A stretch of 64,000 nucleotides of DNA from Endobugula sp965225895. Its GTDB lineage: Bacteria; Pseudomonadota; Gammaproteobacteria; Pseudomonadales; Cellvibrionaceae. The notes under the pieces are model-generated. The model saw only the letters and a list, made by a program, of their open reading frames with translations, was not told where the DNA came from and made no database searches. Shown here in pieces: positions 52,642 to 61,395 of the stretch. Position 1 is the stretch's first letter. Every line of letters starts with the position of its first letter. Position numbers and translations under genes: made by a program. The stretch lies in assembly GCA_965225895.1 (NCBI GenBank), contig CBDDBR010000011.1, positions 2,292,606-2,356,605 of the forward strand, given 5' to 3'.

Positions 52642-54138
52642 ATGGGTATGTCTTTAGGAATTAGACAAAAATTACTGATTGCTTTTGCGTTTACCTCATT
52701 ATTGATTACAGGTATTGCTTTTGTTGCCATGCTATTTAGTTTTCGCGCAGGCTTTTTGCAATATATTAATGATTATCGCTACCAATCATTAGAGCAATTA
52801 CAGCAAGTCTTATCCGAAAAAGTGCAGACGCAACGTGATTGGCTTTACCTGATACGCCACCAGCGTCAATGGCACCAGCTTGTTCGAGAAATGTTACAAA
52901 ATCATGCGCAAGCAGGATTTGTTGTGCCTGCCCGCCATCGTCATAAAGTATATAAAGATCACCAGCGGCTACCCGCATCTTCTGCATTAACATCAGAAGA
53001 TTCAGTATCATTTTTTCGATCGCAGTTACAAAAGCGCCGCCCTCCAGCGCCGCCATTTTTATTATTAGCCAGTGATAAAAAAATTATTTATGGCGCTGCA
53101 AATATTAATGTAGAAGAGTCTATGTGGCTATTACCTGTGATGCTGGATGATCAAGTGATAGGGTATGTTGGCATGGATAAACTCACGCATTTTACTAGCG
53201 ATGCAGAGCATGTTTTTGTTGCAGATCAAACGCGTTATTTTATATGGATTGCTGTAGCGGCTGGGGTGATGGCCTTAATTGTTGCATTTATTTTAGCGCG
53301 TTGGATGGTGGTGCCGATACAACGATTAGATAAAGCGATGAGCGCATTAATGCAGCGTGATTATGATGCCAATGTTCAGTATCAATCCAGTGATGAAATT
53401 GGTCGTTTAGTATCATCCTTTAATCAGCTAGCTAAAGCCCTAGGCGAATATGATCACACCCAGCAACAATGGATTGCTGATATCTCTCATGAATTGCGTA
53501 CACCGTTGGCGACATTACGAGGTGAACTTGAAGCGATGCAAGAGGGTGTAAGAACGTATAGCCCTCAGCGCCTAGATTCATTACATGAAGAAGTTTTACG
53601 TCTGCAACGTATTGTTGATGACTTGCATCAATTGAGTTTATCCGATGCAGGCGCCATGCGTTATTCATTTCACTCGTTATCGTTAACAACAATTATTCAG
53701 CAGGTCTTAGAACGTAGTAGCCTGCGTTTACAAGAAAAAAAATTACAGTATGACATGGCTATTAGTGGTGACGAAACATCGGTATATGGTGATGCAGATC
53801 GCTTAGCGCAATTATTTAATAACTTGTTGCAAAATAGTGTACGTTATACCGATAACAATGGGCGATTAAACGTTTCTGTTCGTTTTCAACAAGATAAAAC
53901 AGTCACTGTGACATGGGAAGATAGTGAGCCAGGTGTGTTGTCGACGTCGCTAGAAAAACTGTTTGATCGGTTGTACCGTGAAGAAAAATCACGCAATAGA
54001 GACAAGGGAGGGAGTGGTTTAGGCTTGTCTATTTGCCGCTCTATTGTCAATGCGCATCGAGGTGATATTACTGCTAAGGCATCTTCTTTAGGTGGGGTAG
54101 CGATTACCATTGTGTTACCACTCATGCATGAACAGTGA
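52642..54138 (+). CDS. BaeS-like sensor histidine kinase
   Basis: A 498-aa kinase with two TM helices (about 10-33 and 200-222), a periplasmic sensor domain with a proline-rich end (KRRPPAPPFLLLAS), HAMP, and catalytic core. The H-box is WIADISHELRTPLATLRGE, with NLLQNSVRYT, a G1-like EDSEPGVLS, the RLYREEKSRNR F-box and GGSGLGLSICRSIV. The EDSEPGV motif and paired regulator make it a BaeS-type envelope-stress sensor, but the signal is unknown. Its stop is 17 bases before the response regulator start. Confidence 0.92.
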   Translation: MGMSLGIRQKLLIAFAFTSLLITGIAFVAMLFSFRAGFLQYINDYRYQSLEQLQQVLSEKVQTQRDWLYLIRHQRQWHQLVREMLQNHAQAGFVVPARHRHKVYKDHQRLPASSALTSEDSVSFFRSQLQKRRPPAPPFLLLASDKKIIYGAANINVEESMWLLPVMLDDQVIGYVGMDKLTHFTSDAEHVFVADQTRYFIWIAVAAGVMALIVAFILARWMVVPIQRLDKAMSALMQRDYDANVQYQSSDEIGRLVSSFNQLAKALGEYDHTQQQWIADISHELRTPLATLRGELEAMQEGVRTYSPQRLDSLHEEVLRLQRIVDDLHQLSLSDAGAMRYSFHSLSLTTIIQQVLERSSLRLQEKKLQYDMAISGDETSVYGDADRLAQLFNNLLQNSVRYTDNNGRLNVSVRFQQDKTVTVTWEDSEPGVLSTSLEKLFDRLYREEKSRNRDKGGSGLGLSICRSIVNAHRGDITAKASSLGGVAITIVLPLMHEQ

Positions 54139-54155
54139 CATAAGGAAACATAAAA

Positions 54156-54854
54156 ATGGCAATAAATGTATTGATTGTAGAAGATGAGTGTAAATTAGCC
54201 GAGCTACTTTATGATTATATTGTGCAAGACAGTATGACTGCGGTCATAGAACATGATGGCGCTAATGTGATGCCATTGTTAGAGCAATTATATATAGACC
54301 AGACACTGCCAGATATTATTTTATTAGATATTATGTTGCCCAATAAAGATGGGTTAACGCTGTGTCGTGAAATTCGTAATCATCCGCGCTTTCAATATAT
54401 TCCTATAGTGATGACCACTGCGCGTGTAGACGAAATTGATCGCATATTGGGTTTAGATATTGGTGCAGATGATTATATTTGTAAGCCTTACAGCCCAAGA
54501 GAAGTGATAGCAAGAATCAAAGCGATTGGGCGTCGCTTACATCATGCGACGAGTGCATCATCGATAGGTTTAGTCTTCGATAAAGATAAGATGAAAGCGT
54601 TGTTGCACCAAAAAGATTTATCACTCACCGCTGTAGAGTATTCGTTATTATCGTTGATGGCTGAATCCCCAGGGAAAATATTTTCGCGTGGGCAGTTAAT
54701 GGATAATATGTATCGTGACTATCGTGTTGTGTCAGAAAGAACCATCGATAGTCATATCAAAAAACTACGTCAAAAAATTGCATTAGTTGATGCGAATGTT
54801 GATCTCGTTCAGTCCGTATATGGTGTAGGTTATAAAGTTGAAACAATGGAATAA
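54156..54854 (+). CDS. BaeR-like response regulator
   Basis: A 232-aa OmpR-family regulator: receiver (VLIVEDE...LLDIMLPNKDG with phospho-Asp, ICKPYSPREV) and winged helix (LTAVEYSLLSLMAESPGKIFSR, then SERTIDSHIKKLRQKI). The DYRVVSERTIDSHIKKLR segment is characteristic of BaeR. It acts with the upstream kinase; the target genes are not evident here. Confidence 0.93.
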   Translation: MAINVLIVEDECKLAELLYDYIVQDSMTAVIEHDGANVMPLLEQLYIDQTLPDIILLDIMLPNKDGLTLCREIRNHPRFQYIPIVMTTARVDEIDRILGLDIGADDYICKPYSPREVIARIKAIGRRLHHATSASSIGLVFDKDKMKALLHQKDLSLTAVEYSLLSLMAESPGKIFSRGQLMDNMYRDYRVVSERTIDSHIKKLRQKIALVDANVDLVQSVYGVGYKVETME

Positions 54855-54872
54855 CATAGGCTGTACGGATTA

Positions 54873-56285
54873 TTAGAAAAGCGACGCGTACGACGGGCTT
54901 ATGTTTAATGCCTTAAGTAACGAAATGCTGATTTTCCCATTGCTAGTTAACCCTTCGGATTGCTGAAACGCTTTAACCGACGCCCTCGTTTTTGGCCCCG
55001 CAATACCATTAATAATCGATGCTGGCATTAATCCTTTTTCAGCTAATTTTTGTTGTAGCTGGGTGATGGTTTGTTTGTTAAAAGGCAGCGAAATGTGATG
55101 AGTATTTATAACAATCATGTCTCTGCTACGATTTATTTCTGTCATGTCCAGTAGTTTCATGAGTGCATTGTTTTTGTTGTTTTCTGGGTAAGCATGATAA
55201 AAAATAGTGCTATTTATTTTTCTAGCATCTTGTTTGTTGTTGTGGGATAGCTGGCTAAGAATACGTTGTATGTTTAATGCAAAAATATTAGGTAAGTTTT
55301 TATAATCTTTTTTATCGTTAACAATTTGCCATGGGCCAAGATTGTAATTAATGTTTGGGTTATAGTAGCTAGAAAATTTTTGGTCGCTGTCACGGTAGCG
55401 CCATTGTTTTTCTTGTTTTTTCTTGGTGATAATGTAAGCCGATGTTGTTGCTTGTAAAAAATCGGTATCTAGCTGCACTAAGTCATTAATGTCTTTTGGA
55501 ATAATCTCGTCGTTAATGTTAAGTGATTGCATCGCTTCAAGATAGGCTTCGTAATATACGGGTTCTTTATTGGCGTGTTGCATCACAATTAAATACAGTT
55601 GCGCTAAGCTTGTCTTGTTTGTTGTAAAGTCTGTAGGAAAGCCTTTTTGTGTTGCCGCACGCTGAACATATTCGCTAATTTTGCGTGCTTGCTGGCGAAT
55701 CGTTGTTTCTTTTATAGTGACATTTTCGCTGGTTGTTGCGGGGGTATTGTTGCTTGTGGTGTTACCCTCATTAGGGATTTGTTGTTTTGCTTCATTGAGC
55801 TTGGCTTCGTTAAGTGTGCGTAAGTGTGTCAGTACAGTAGTATGGTTCGTGTCAATTAAACGCTGTGTTGTAATCAGGCTTTGCTCTAGAGTTTGTATTT
55901 TTTCTGCTAATGGGTGTGTGTCGGTATGAGATGTTTTATTTTGTATTTGAGTAAGCAGGTTAGGAAATAAATGCTGGCTTAATAGTACGCCAATGCTAAG
56001 TAGCGATAAAATAAAAATAATTAGGCTTTGTCGGCGTAGTTTTTTAGAGGGTACTTCAAATAGTTCGTTGAGTAATGGCGTATAATTTTTTCGGCTAAAG
56101 CTTCTCGCTAATTGCGCATCCTCAATAGATAATTTTGCCTCAATACGAATGCGCTCTTTTTCTGTTTCAAAAGCCTCGATTTCTTCTTTTAGTGTTTTCA
56201 CTTCGTTTTCTAAACGAGCGATTTCATCCGTAGGGTTGGTTTTAACGGTAGTGTCTAGAGTATTGTTATTGATAGGGTCAGTCAT
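54873..56285 (-). CDS. Membrane protein with coiled coils and a C-terminal peptidoglycan-binding domain
   Basis: A 470-aa unknown protein. Residues 20-60 form a cytoplasmic coiled coil (IARLENEVKTLKEEIEAF), a TM helix spans about 86-106, and a periplasmic coiled region and an Asn/Thr-rich linker follow. A helical middle domain (about 220-300) has no known match. The C-terminal 50 residues (TITQLQQKLAEKGLMPASI, INGIAGPKTRASVKAFQQSE) fit a PG_binding_1 domain. So it appears to link the inner membrane to the cell wall. It is convergent with the BaeR-like gene, with 18 bases between. Confidence 0.8.
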   Translation of the reverse strand: MTDPINNNTLDTTVKTNPTDEIARLENEVKTLKEEIEAFETEKERIRIEAKLSIEDAQLARSFSRKNYTPLLNELFEVPSKKLRRQSLIIFILSLLSIGVLLSQHLFPNLLTQIQNKTSHTDTHPLAEKIQTLEQSLITTQRLIDTNHTTVLTHLRTLNEAKLNEAKQQIPNEGNTTSNNTPATTSENVTIKETTIRQQARKISEYVQRAATQKGFPTDFTTNKTSLAQLYLIVMQHANKEPVYYEAYLEAMQSLNINDEIIPKDINDLVQLDTDFLQATTSAYIITKKKQEKQWRYRDSDQKFSSYYNPNINYNLGPWQIVNDKKDYKNLPNIFALNIQRILSQLSHNNKQDARKINSTIFYHAYPENNKNNALMKLLDMTEINRSRDMIVINTHHISLPFNKQTITQLQQKLAEKGLMPASIINGIAGPKTRASVKAFQQSEGLTSNGKISISLLKALNISPSYASLF

Positions 56286-56597
56286 AGTTGTGAAGTCATT
56301 TGTTTACATGTGTTGAGTCAAGAGAGTACTTTAAGCCTAGTGTATGGTGCTTAAAATAGCATTGTTTGGCGCGTTATTCATCATCATTTTGTTAATATGT
56401 GAATAAAGTACGGTTTGTTTATCGTGGCTCTTACAGGTACATGATCTTGTTATAGCGATGCTTAGAGTTATTGCAAAGATGGATCGTAAAGGGGGGGCGA
56501 TATGTATTCATCACGAAGGCTTGTTTCAATCGTATTTGGCGATGAAAGGAGGTTTTTTGGAGGGAGTGGGGGCGTTGCTGAGGTGATGTATATTATA
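56286..56597. other. Intergenic region
   Basis: 312 bases between two minus-strand genes of unknown function. No supported ORF; a T/G-rich purine stretch near 56493-56560 (GGGGGGGCG and GGAGGGAGTGGGGG). The promoter of the downstream coiled-coil gene should be here. Confidence 0.45.
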
Positions 56598-57584
56598 TTA
56601 ATGTAATGTTTTGGTGTGGGAGTAAGGAATAACATGTGGTTGGCTGCTAATGCCATCATGTATTAATGCGCAAGAATATGTATTTCTACCGCGAATAATA
56701 TTAGCTTTATATGTTATCCAACGGCTGGCATCGGGATGCTCCGCTTCATAAAAGCCATCAGCGCTTGTAAAGTAAGGGATGTTTCCTGCTTGCACTTCGG
56801 CAATTAAATGACTGGGGGCGCCTTCTTCTGTCATAACATGCAGTTGTTCTTTGAGGTCTTCTTCGCTGTAAACCAATAGTAGGGCATGGCTGCCATCACT
56901 TAGTTCAAGATTGTAACGTGCAGGTGCAGATTCAAAATAAAAAGCATTAATTTTTAAGCTTTGGTGTAAGTATGATAAATGGCTGGCAAATGCAGGATCC
57001 GACAATAATGTTGACGAGCCAGTAACAGCATCAGATTTAATTTTTGATGAGAGATCAATAAAATATTCGTATTGTAAGCGTTCAATCGCTTGCTCGAGCA
57101 AGGTGTCCATATTCTCTTGGCTTTTACTAATGTAAAAGTGAATGTCATCATTATTAAATGCATTAAGCACACGCTCAGTTTCATTGGTGCCTGTGAGTAA
57201 AATCTTTTTAATATTAGGGCTTTGAATTTTTTTGCAAAACTCAATGCCGTCAATATCGGGCATGTCTAAATCAACCACCAATACTGAAATTTCATTCGCG
57301 ATTAATGCTTGGGTTTTAACATGATTGCCACGATTAAGTACATCAAACACAAATTGGCTGGCATTTTCTTCATCTGGATCTGGTGGTGTAATAGTTTGTT
57401 GTTGCAACTGTAAATAATTAGCGTTAATTTTTTCTAGCGCTTCGGTAGGGTTGCTATAAATATCGTGCTGAAGGTGAGGCGATGTTAATTGCAACGCTTG
57501 GCTGAGTGACGACAAAAAGACGGGGTTGTCATCAATAATGACAACATTTGTCGGATAGTAATACAACGCCGTTTCAGGTTTCAC
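56598..57584 (-). CDS. Response-regulator receiver protein with an insertion and a novel C-terminal domain
   Basis: A 328-aa protein. The receiver domain (about 13-170) has the acidic pair IIDDN, phospho-acceptor LVVDLDMPDIDGIEF and the switch residues KKILLTGTNET and the usual Lys in FYISKS. A roughly 45-residue insertion (QQQTITPPDPDEENASQF...GNHVKTQAL) lies before the phospho-Asp strand. The C-terminal half (about 175-328) is not a DNA-binding domain; it has FYFESAPARYNLELSDGSHALLLVYSEEDL and DASRWITYKANI, which I cannot assign. No kinase is adjacent except the BaeS-like one 3 kb away. Confidence 0.8.
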   Translation of the reverse strand: MKPETALYYYPTNVVIIDDNPVFLSSLSQALQLTSPHLQHDIYSNPTEALEKINANYLQLQQQTITPPDPDEENASQFVFDVLNRGNHVKTQALIANEISVLVVDLDMPDIDGIEFCKKIQSPNIKKILLTGTNETERVLNAFNNDDIHFYISKSQENMDTLLEQAIERLQYEYFIDLSSKIKSDAVTGSSTLLSDPAFASHLSYLHQSLKINAFYFESAPARYNLELSDGSHALLLVYSEEDLKEQLHVMTEEGAPSHLIAEVQAGNIPYFTSADGFYEAEHPDASRWITYKANIIRGRNTYSCALIHDGISSQPHVIPYSHTKTLH

Positions 57585-57835
57585 AGTGTTTCGCCATTTT
57601 TTAAATAGATAGGGAGTATTTGATCGAAATTATGATTTTAATGCAAGGCATCCGTTGAGAATGATGCCTATAAAATAGCTATTTATGCAAATTTTTATTA
57701 AAAGCGTTGTAAGGTGTCGATAAAAAAAGTTTGGCATAAAATATTTGTCGTCTATTTCATCTTTTGTGTCGTGAGGCTGCGGCAAAAAATACATCACACA
57801 TAAAATACAGTACACATAAAAAGGGTAACCCGTAT

Positions 57836-58669
57836 ATGGAACTAATCTCTCAAACCTATAGTTTTGGTGGTTGGCTTAAGCGCTATCGTCATGTATCGCA
57901 TTGCTTACAAAGCACAATGGTGTTTACTATTTATTTACCTCCACAAGCGGCAACACAATCGGTGCCTGTTTTGTATTGGTTGTCGGGTTTAACCTGTACC
58001 GATGAAAATTTTATGCAAAAATCAGGTGCTCAACGTATTGCTGCCGAATTGGGTATTGCCATTGTATGCCCCGATACTAGTCCAAGAGGTATTCATTTAC
58101 CGAATGAGCATGAAAGCGATGACTTGGGTTCAGGTGCAGGTTTTTATGTGAATGCAACACAAGCACCGTGGAGTGCGCATTATCGTATGTATGATTACGT
58201 AGTGGATGAGTTACCAGCATTAATCACGCAGCATTTTTCTGTCACCGACCGTTGCAGTATTAGCGGTCATTCAATGGGTGGGCACGGTGCTTTAACTATT
58301 GCACTAAAAAATCCATTGGCATATGCGTCGGTGTCGGCTTTTGCTCCTATGTGTCATCCTAGTCAATGCGGTTTTGGTCAAAAGGCGTTTACGCATTATT
58401 TGGGACAGAATCAAGCGGCATGGCAACAGTACGACACAGTATTACTGATTCCTCAGGCGCAACAGCAGGTGCCTTTTTTAGTTGATCAGGGTACAGCCGA
58501 TGCATTTTTAGACGAGCAATTAATGCCCCATGCTTTGCAAGCGGTATGTGAGCAAGAAAATTACCCCTTAACTCTAAGAATGCAAGAACACTACGATCAT
58601 GGGTATTTTTTTGTTGCCAGTTTTATTGAGGATCATCTGCGCTACCACGCCCAATACTTGCTGAGGTAG
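57836..58669 (+). CDS. fghA: S-formylglutathione hydrolase
   Basis: A 277-aa alpha/beta hydrolase that completes formaldehyde oxidation by glutathione. The esterase-D type signatures are LSGLTCTDENFMQKSGAQ, CPDTSPRG, the nucleophile elbow SGHSMGGHGAL, and the late histidine in EHYDHGYFFVASFI. ATG 57836 has AAGGG upstream; an in-frame frame extension to 57764 is rejected. No formaldehyde dehydrogenase (adhC) gene is adjacent. Confidence 0.94.
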   Translation: MELISQTYSFGGWLKRYRHVSHCLQSTMVFTIYLPPQAATQSVPVLYWLSGLTCTDENFMQKSGAQRIAAELGIAIVCPDTSPRGIHLPNEHESDDLGSGAGFYVNATQAPWSAHYRMYDYVVDELPALITQHFSVTDRCSISGHSMGGHGALTIALKNPLAYASVSAFAPMCHPSQCGFGQKAFTHYLGQNQAAWQQYDTVLLIPQAQQQVPFLVDQGTADAFLDEQLMPHALQAVCEQENYPLTLRMQEHYDHGYFFVASFIEDHLRYHAQYLLR

Positions 58670-58826
58670 TATGTTGCCTTACTGTTTTAGCATCAAAATA
58701 GCCGCTATCGACTAAATAGTAGCCTCTTGGTGTATCTGCTGGTACAATTTCGCCCTTTTTCGTAATAAGCTCAATCAAATCGTTTTTAGTTCTGCCCATT
58801 TAAGGGTGATTTTCACTATATTGCAT
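58623..58826 (-). pseudogene. Small ORF with a stop after eight codons, antisense to fghA end
   Basis: Translation on the minus strand from ATG 58826 (CAGGATAG upstream) gives MQYSENHP, then TAA, and then ATG 58799 in the same frame for 58 more codons (start MGRTKNDLIELITKKGE, then GYYLVDSGYFDAK). The second part overlaps the fghA 3' end by 47 bases on the opposite strand. One TTA/CTA-to-TAA change would explain the stop, so this may be a pseudogene, or the downstream part may be a real 58-aa gene. Its function is unknown. Confidence 0.4.
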
Positions 58827-58913
58827 GGCCTATCCTGATGTATCTAATGGGGCGATGGACTATTTTTCATGAAAAGCTAAAAACGCAGTATTGTTAGCCG
58901 TAGAGATACCATT

Positions 58914-59402
58914 ATGAGTGTAACTGTTAGTATTATTATGGGTTCGCGATCAGATTGGCCAACCATGTCGGAAGCGGCAGGGGTTTTGGATCAGTTAGGC
59001 GTACCTTATGAAACCAATGTTGTGTCTGCTCACCGTACACCTGAGCGTTTAGTGGAATTTACACAAAATGCACATACTCGCGGTATTAAAGTAATTATTG
59101 CAGGAGCGGGTGGTGCTGCACACTTGCCAGGTATGGCTGCGGCACTCACGCACTTGCCTGTTGTTGGTGTGCCTGTAAGCAGCAAGCAATTAAAAGGCAT
59201 GGATAGCCTTATGTCGATCGTGCAAATGCCAAGAGGTGTGGCAGTGGCAACACAGGCAATTGGTGGTGCGGGTGCTTATAATGCGGGGCTCATTGCTGCG
59301 CAAATGTTAGCGCTCTCGGATGATGCACTTTCTCAACGAATTCAAACATGGCGTTCAGCGCAGACAGACAGTGTTCCTTGGTCTGTTGCTGACCCCGAAT
59401 AA
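58914..59402 (+). CDS. purE: N5-carboxyaminoimidazole ribonucleotide mutase PurE
   Basis: A 162-aa purine biosynthesis enzyme. The signature GSRSDWPTMSEAAGVLDQL, the VVSAHRTPERLVEF motif and the AGAGGAAHLPGM glycine-rich loop are present. It starts 12 bases before purK, so the two are one operon. PurE converts N5-CAIR made by PurK to CAIR. Confidence 0.97.
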   Translation: MSVTVSIIMGSRSDWPTMSEAAGVLDQLGVPYETNVVSAHRTPERLVEFTQNAHTRGIKVIIAGAGGAAHLPGMAAALTHLPVVGVPVSSKQLKGMDSLMSIVQMPRGVAVATQAIGGAGAYNAGLIAAQMLALSDDALSQRIQTWRSAQTDSVPWSVADPE

Positions 59403-59413
59403 TTCATTTTATT

Positions 59414-60535
59414 ATGCATATAGCAATTTTTGGTTGTGGGCAGCTTGCCCAAATGACTGCGCAGGCAGGCATTGCACTAGGCTTTACTTTTTCATTCATT
59501 GCCGACGAAGGTGAAGACAGTCGTTGTGTGAAAGATTTAGGTAACGTTGTTGAATTTTTTTCTGGCTTGTCGGCAGAGCAACTGTTTATCGCCTTAGGCG
59601 AGCCCGATGTTATCACCGTTGAAAAAGAAATGGTCGACACAGAATTATTGGCAGAGCTGAAGCCATTGGCTCAAGTGCACCCCAATGGCAATGCAATTTA
59701 TCTTGCGCAAAACCGTATTCGTGAAAAAAACTTTTTGCGTCATAACGGCATTCCTACAGCAGATTTTGAAATCATTGAAACCCAAGAACAACTCAACACC
59801 TTGCCTGAGCGTTTGGGTTTTCCAATTTATATTAAAGCCGCTGAGTCAGGTTACGACGGTTACAATCAGTGGCGCATACAGTGTGCGGATGATTTACAGC
59901 AAGTAACATTGAGTGACCAAGTACAATTAATTGCCGAAAAACATGTCGATTATTCACGTGAGATATCGGTGATTGCAGCGCGTAATGCCAACGGTGATAT
60001 TGTATTTTATCCTTTAATGGACAATCGCCATGAGCATGGCGTATTAATTTCAACTATTGCCCCTGCCGCGAATACCGATATGGTATTAGAAGAAGGTGCG
60101 GTGGCCTATATGGAAACCGTGCTAACGTCATTAGATTATGTTGGTGTGTTAACGATGGAATGTTTTGATACCAAGCAAGGTCTTATTGTTAACGAGTTAG
60201 CGCCACGCGTGCATAATTCGGGGCACTGGTCGATAGAAGGCGCAGAGACGAGTCAGTTTACTAATCATTGCCTTGCCATTGCGAATCAACCGTTGGGCGC
60301 AACAACAGCAAAAGGGATTGCGGGTATTGTAAACATGCTGGGTAAGCATGGCGATCCTAAAGATTTTGAACAAGACGGTATGTTTTATCATGCATACGGA
60401 AAAGGCGAACGCCCACGCCGCAAGTTAGGTCATATCGCGGCTGTAGCGGATGATTACGAAAACATTCAGCGTGCATTAAATGCTGCATTGCTGGCGTTAT
60501 ATGGCGACGAATATGCGCCTCTTCCTATTGGCTAA
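59414..60535 (+). CDS. purK: N5-carboxyaminoimidazole ribonucleotide synthase PurK
   Basis: A 373-aa ATP-grasp enzyme that carboxylates AIR to N5-CAIR. N-terminal FGCGQLAQMTAQAGIALGF binds the nucleotide; the ATP-grasp core has KAAESGYDGYNQW and the metal-binding VNELAPRVHNSGHWSIEG motif; the C-terminal HAYGKGERPRRKLGHI block is conserved. It follows purE closely and is followed by a strong terminator. Confidence 0.96.
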   Translation: MHIAIFGCGQLAQMTAQAGIALGFTFSFIADEGEDSRCVKDLGNVVEFFSGLSAEQLFIALGEPDVITVEKEMVDTELLAELKPLAQVHPNGNAIYLAQNRIREKNFLRHNGIPTADFEIIETQEQLNTLPERLGFPIYIKAAESGYDGYNQWRIQCADDLQQVTLSDQVQLIAEKHVDYSREISVIAARNANGDIVFYPLMDNRHEHGVLISTIAPAANTDMVLEEGAVAYMETVLTSLDYVGVLTMECFDTKQGLIVNELAPRVHNSGHWSIEGAETSQFTNHCLAIANQPLGATTAKGIAGIVNMLGKHGDPKDFEQDGMFYHAYGKGERPRRKLGHIAAVADDYENIQRALNAALLALYGDEYAPLPIG

Positions 60536-60564
60536 TCATTATTAATTCAAACAATTCATCGATT

Positions 60565-60598
60565 AAAGGCGACCGTGAATAACAGGGTCGCCTTTTTT
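60565..60598 (+). terminator. Rho-independent terminator of purEK
   Basis: A 10-bp perfect stem (60565-60574 with 60586-60595) with a T-run at its 3' side, 30 bases after the purK stop. Confidence 0.92.
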
Positions 60599-60633
60599 AT
60601 TGTGTTATTTCTTGTACTTAATGCTCGTTGTTT

Positions 60634-61386
60634 TTAGTGATCCTTCTTTTTATACATAAACCAATCCCCTGTAATGTTGGCGATATAAATATAGCCATCC
60701 TCAGACATTGTAGGCAAATGCTCTTTTTGGGTAACGTGTATATAGCCCATGGTGTTACCTGCAATATTGCCGCTACGTTTAATGGTCGCTAATGTGATAT
60801 TGGTTATTTGTGTGCGTGGATCATATTGCACATGGGGTAAAAATAAATCGTTTGCAGTAGCATTTGCAGTGGCGATATTTTTTGTTGCTTGCGCTGCGAT
60901 TACATTAAACGTTTGTATGTTTGCTTTTGCATACGCGTGTAAAGCCGTGTCAGATTTAAGCGTTAATGTGTGATTCTGATAAGTAAATTCTTCGTCAGCA
61001 GTGCGTGGTGTTTTTTCAGATAAACGATGGGTCTCTATAAAAAAAGGTTTGGGAATAACAAAGTTGCGTAAAGCAGAAATTTTCCATACGTTGTGTTCTT
61101 TCGCTAAAAAAACATACCAATCTTGTGATTGATTACCCCGTGATAACGTCACGGTATGAACTGCTTGGTCACCCGCTTGCTGTAATAAATGTTGTTTAAC
61201 GTTAACATCGGCAGGTAAACTTTGGCCAAATGTAGGCTTGTCGAAATGCGAATCAAGCATTTCACCCGTATATACAGCGGTTTTATTTTTAATGCCATCT
61301 TGCCCAAAAAATTGCTGTACTAACTCCTCGCCAGAGGCCAGCGCAATCGTTGGAAAAAGTAACACAAGTAATGCAAAATATTTCAT
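60634..61386 (-). CDS. Exported hypothetical protein
   Basis: A 250-aa protein with a signal peptide (residues 1-17, ending IALA before SGEE). The mature domain resembles a stress-type lipocalin or DUF layout, with repeated beta strands (AVHTVTLSRGNQSQDWYVFLAKEHNVWKISAL is split here; then ITNITLATIKRSGNIAGNTMGYIHVTQ) and a C-terminal IYIANITGDWFMYKKK. I cannot assign a family. It directly follows the metallophosphoesterase gene (9-base gap), so the two are probably co-transcribed. Confidence 0.75.
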   Translation of the reverse strand: MKYFALLVLLFPTIALASGEELVQQFFGQDGIKNKTAVYTGEMLDSHFDKPTFGQSLPADVNVKQHLLQQAGDQAVHTVTLSRGNQSQDWYVFLAKEHNVWKISALRNFVIPKPFFIETHRLSEKTPRTADEEFTYQNHTLTLKSDTALHAYAKANIQTFNVIAAQATKNIATANATANDLFLPHVQYDPRTQITNITLATIKRSGNIAGNTMGYIHVTQKEHLPTMSEDGYIYIANITGDWFMYKKKDH

Positions 61387-61395
61387 CGGTATTCC

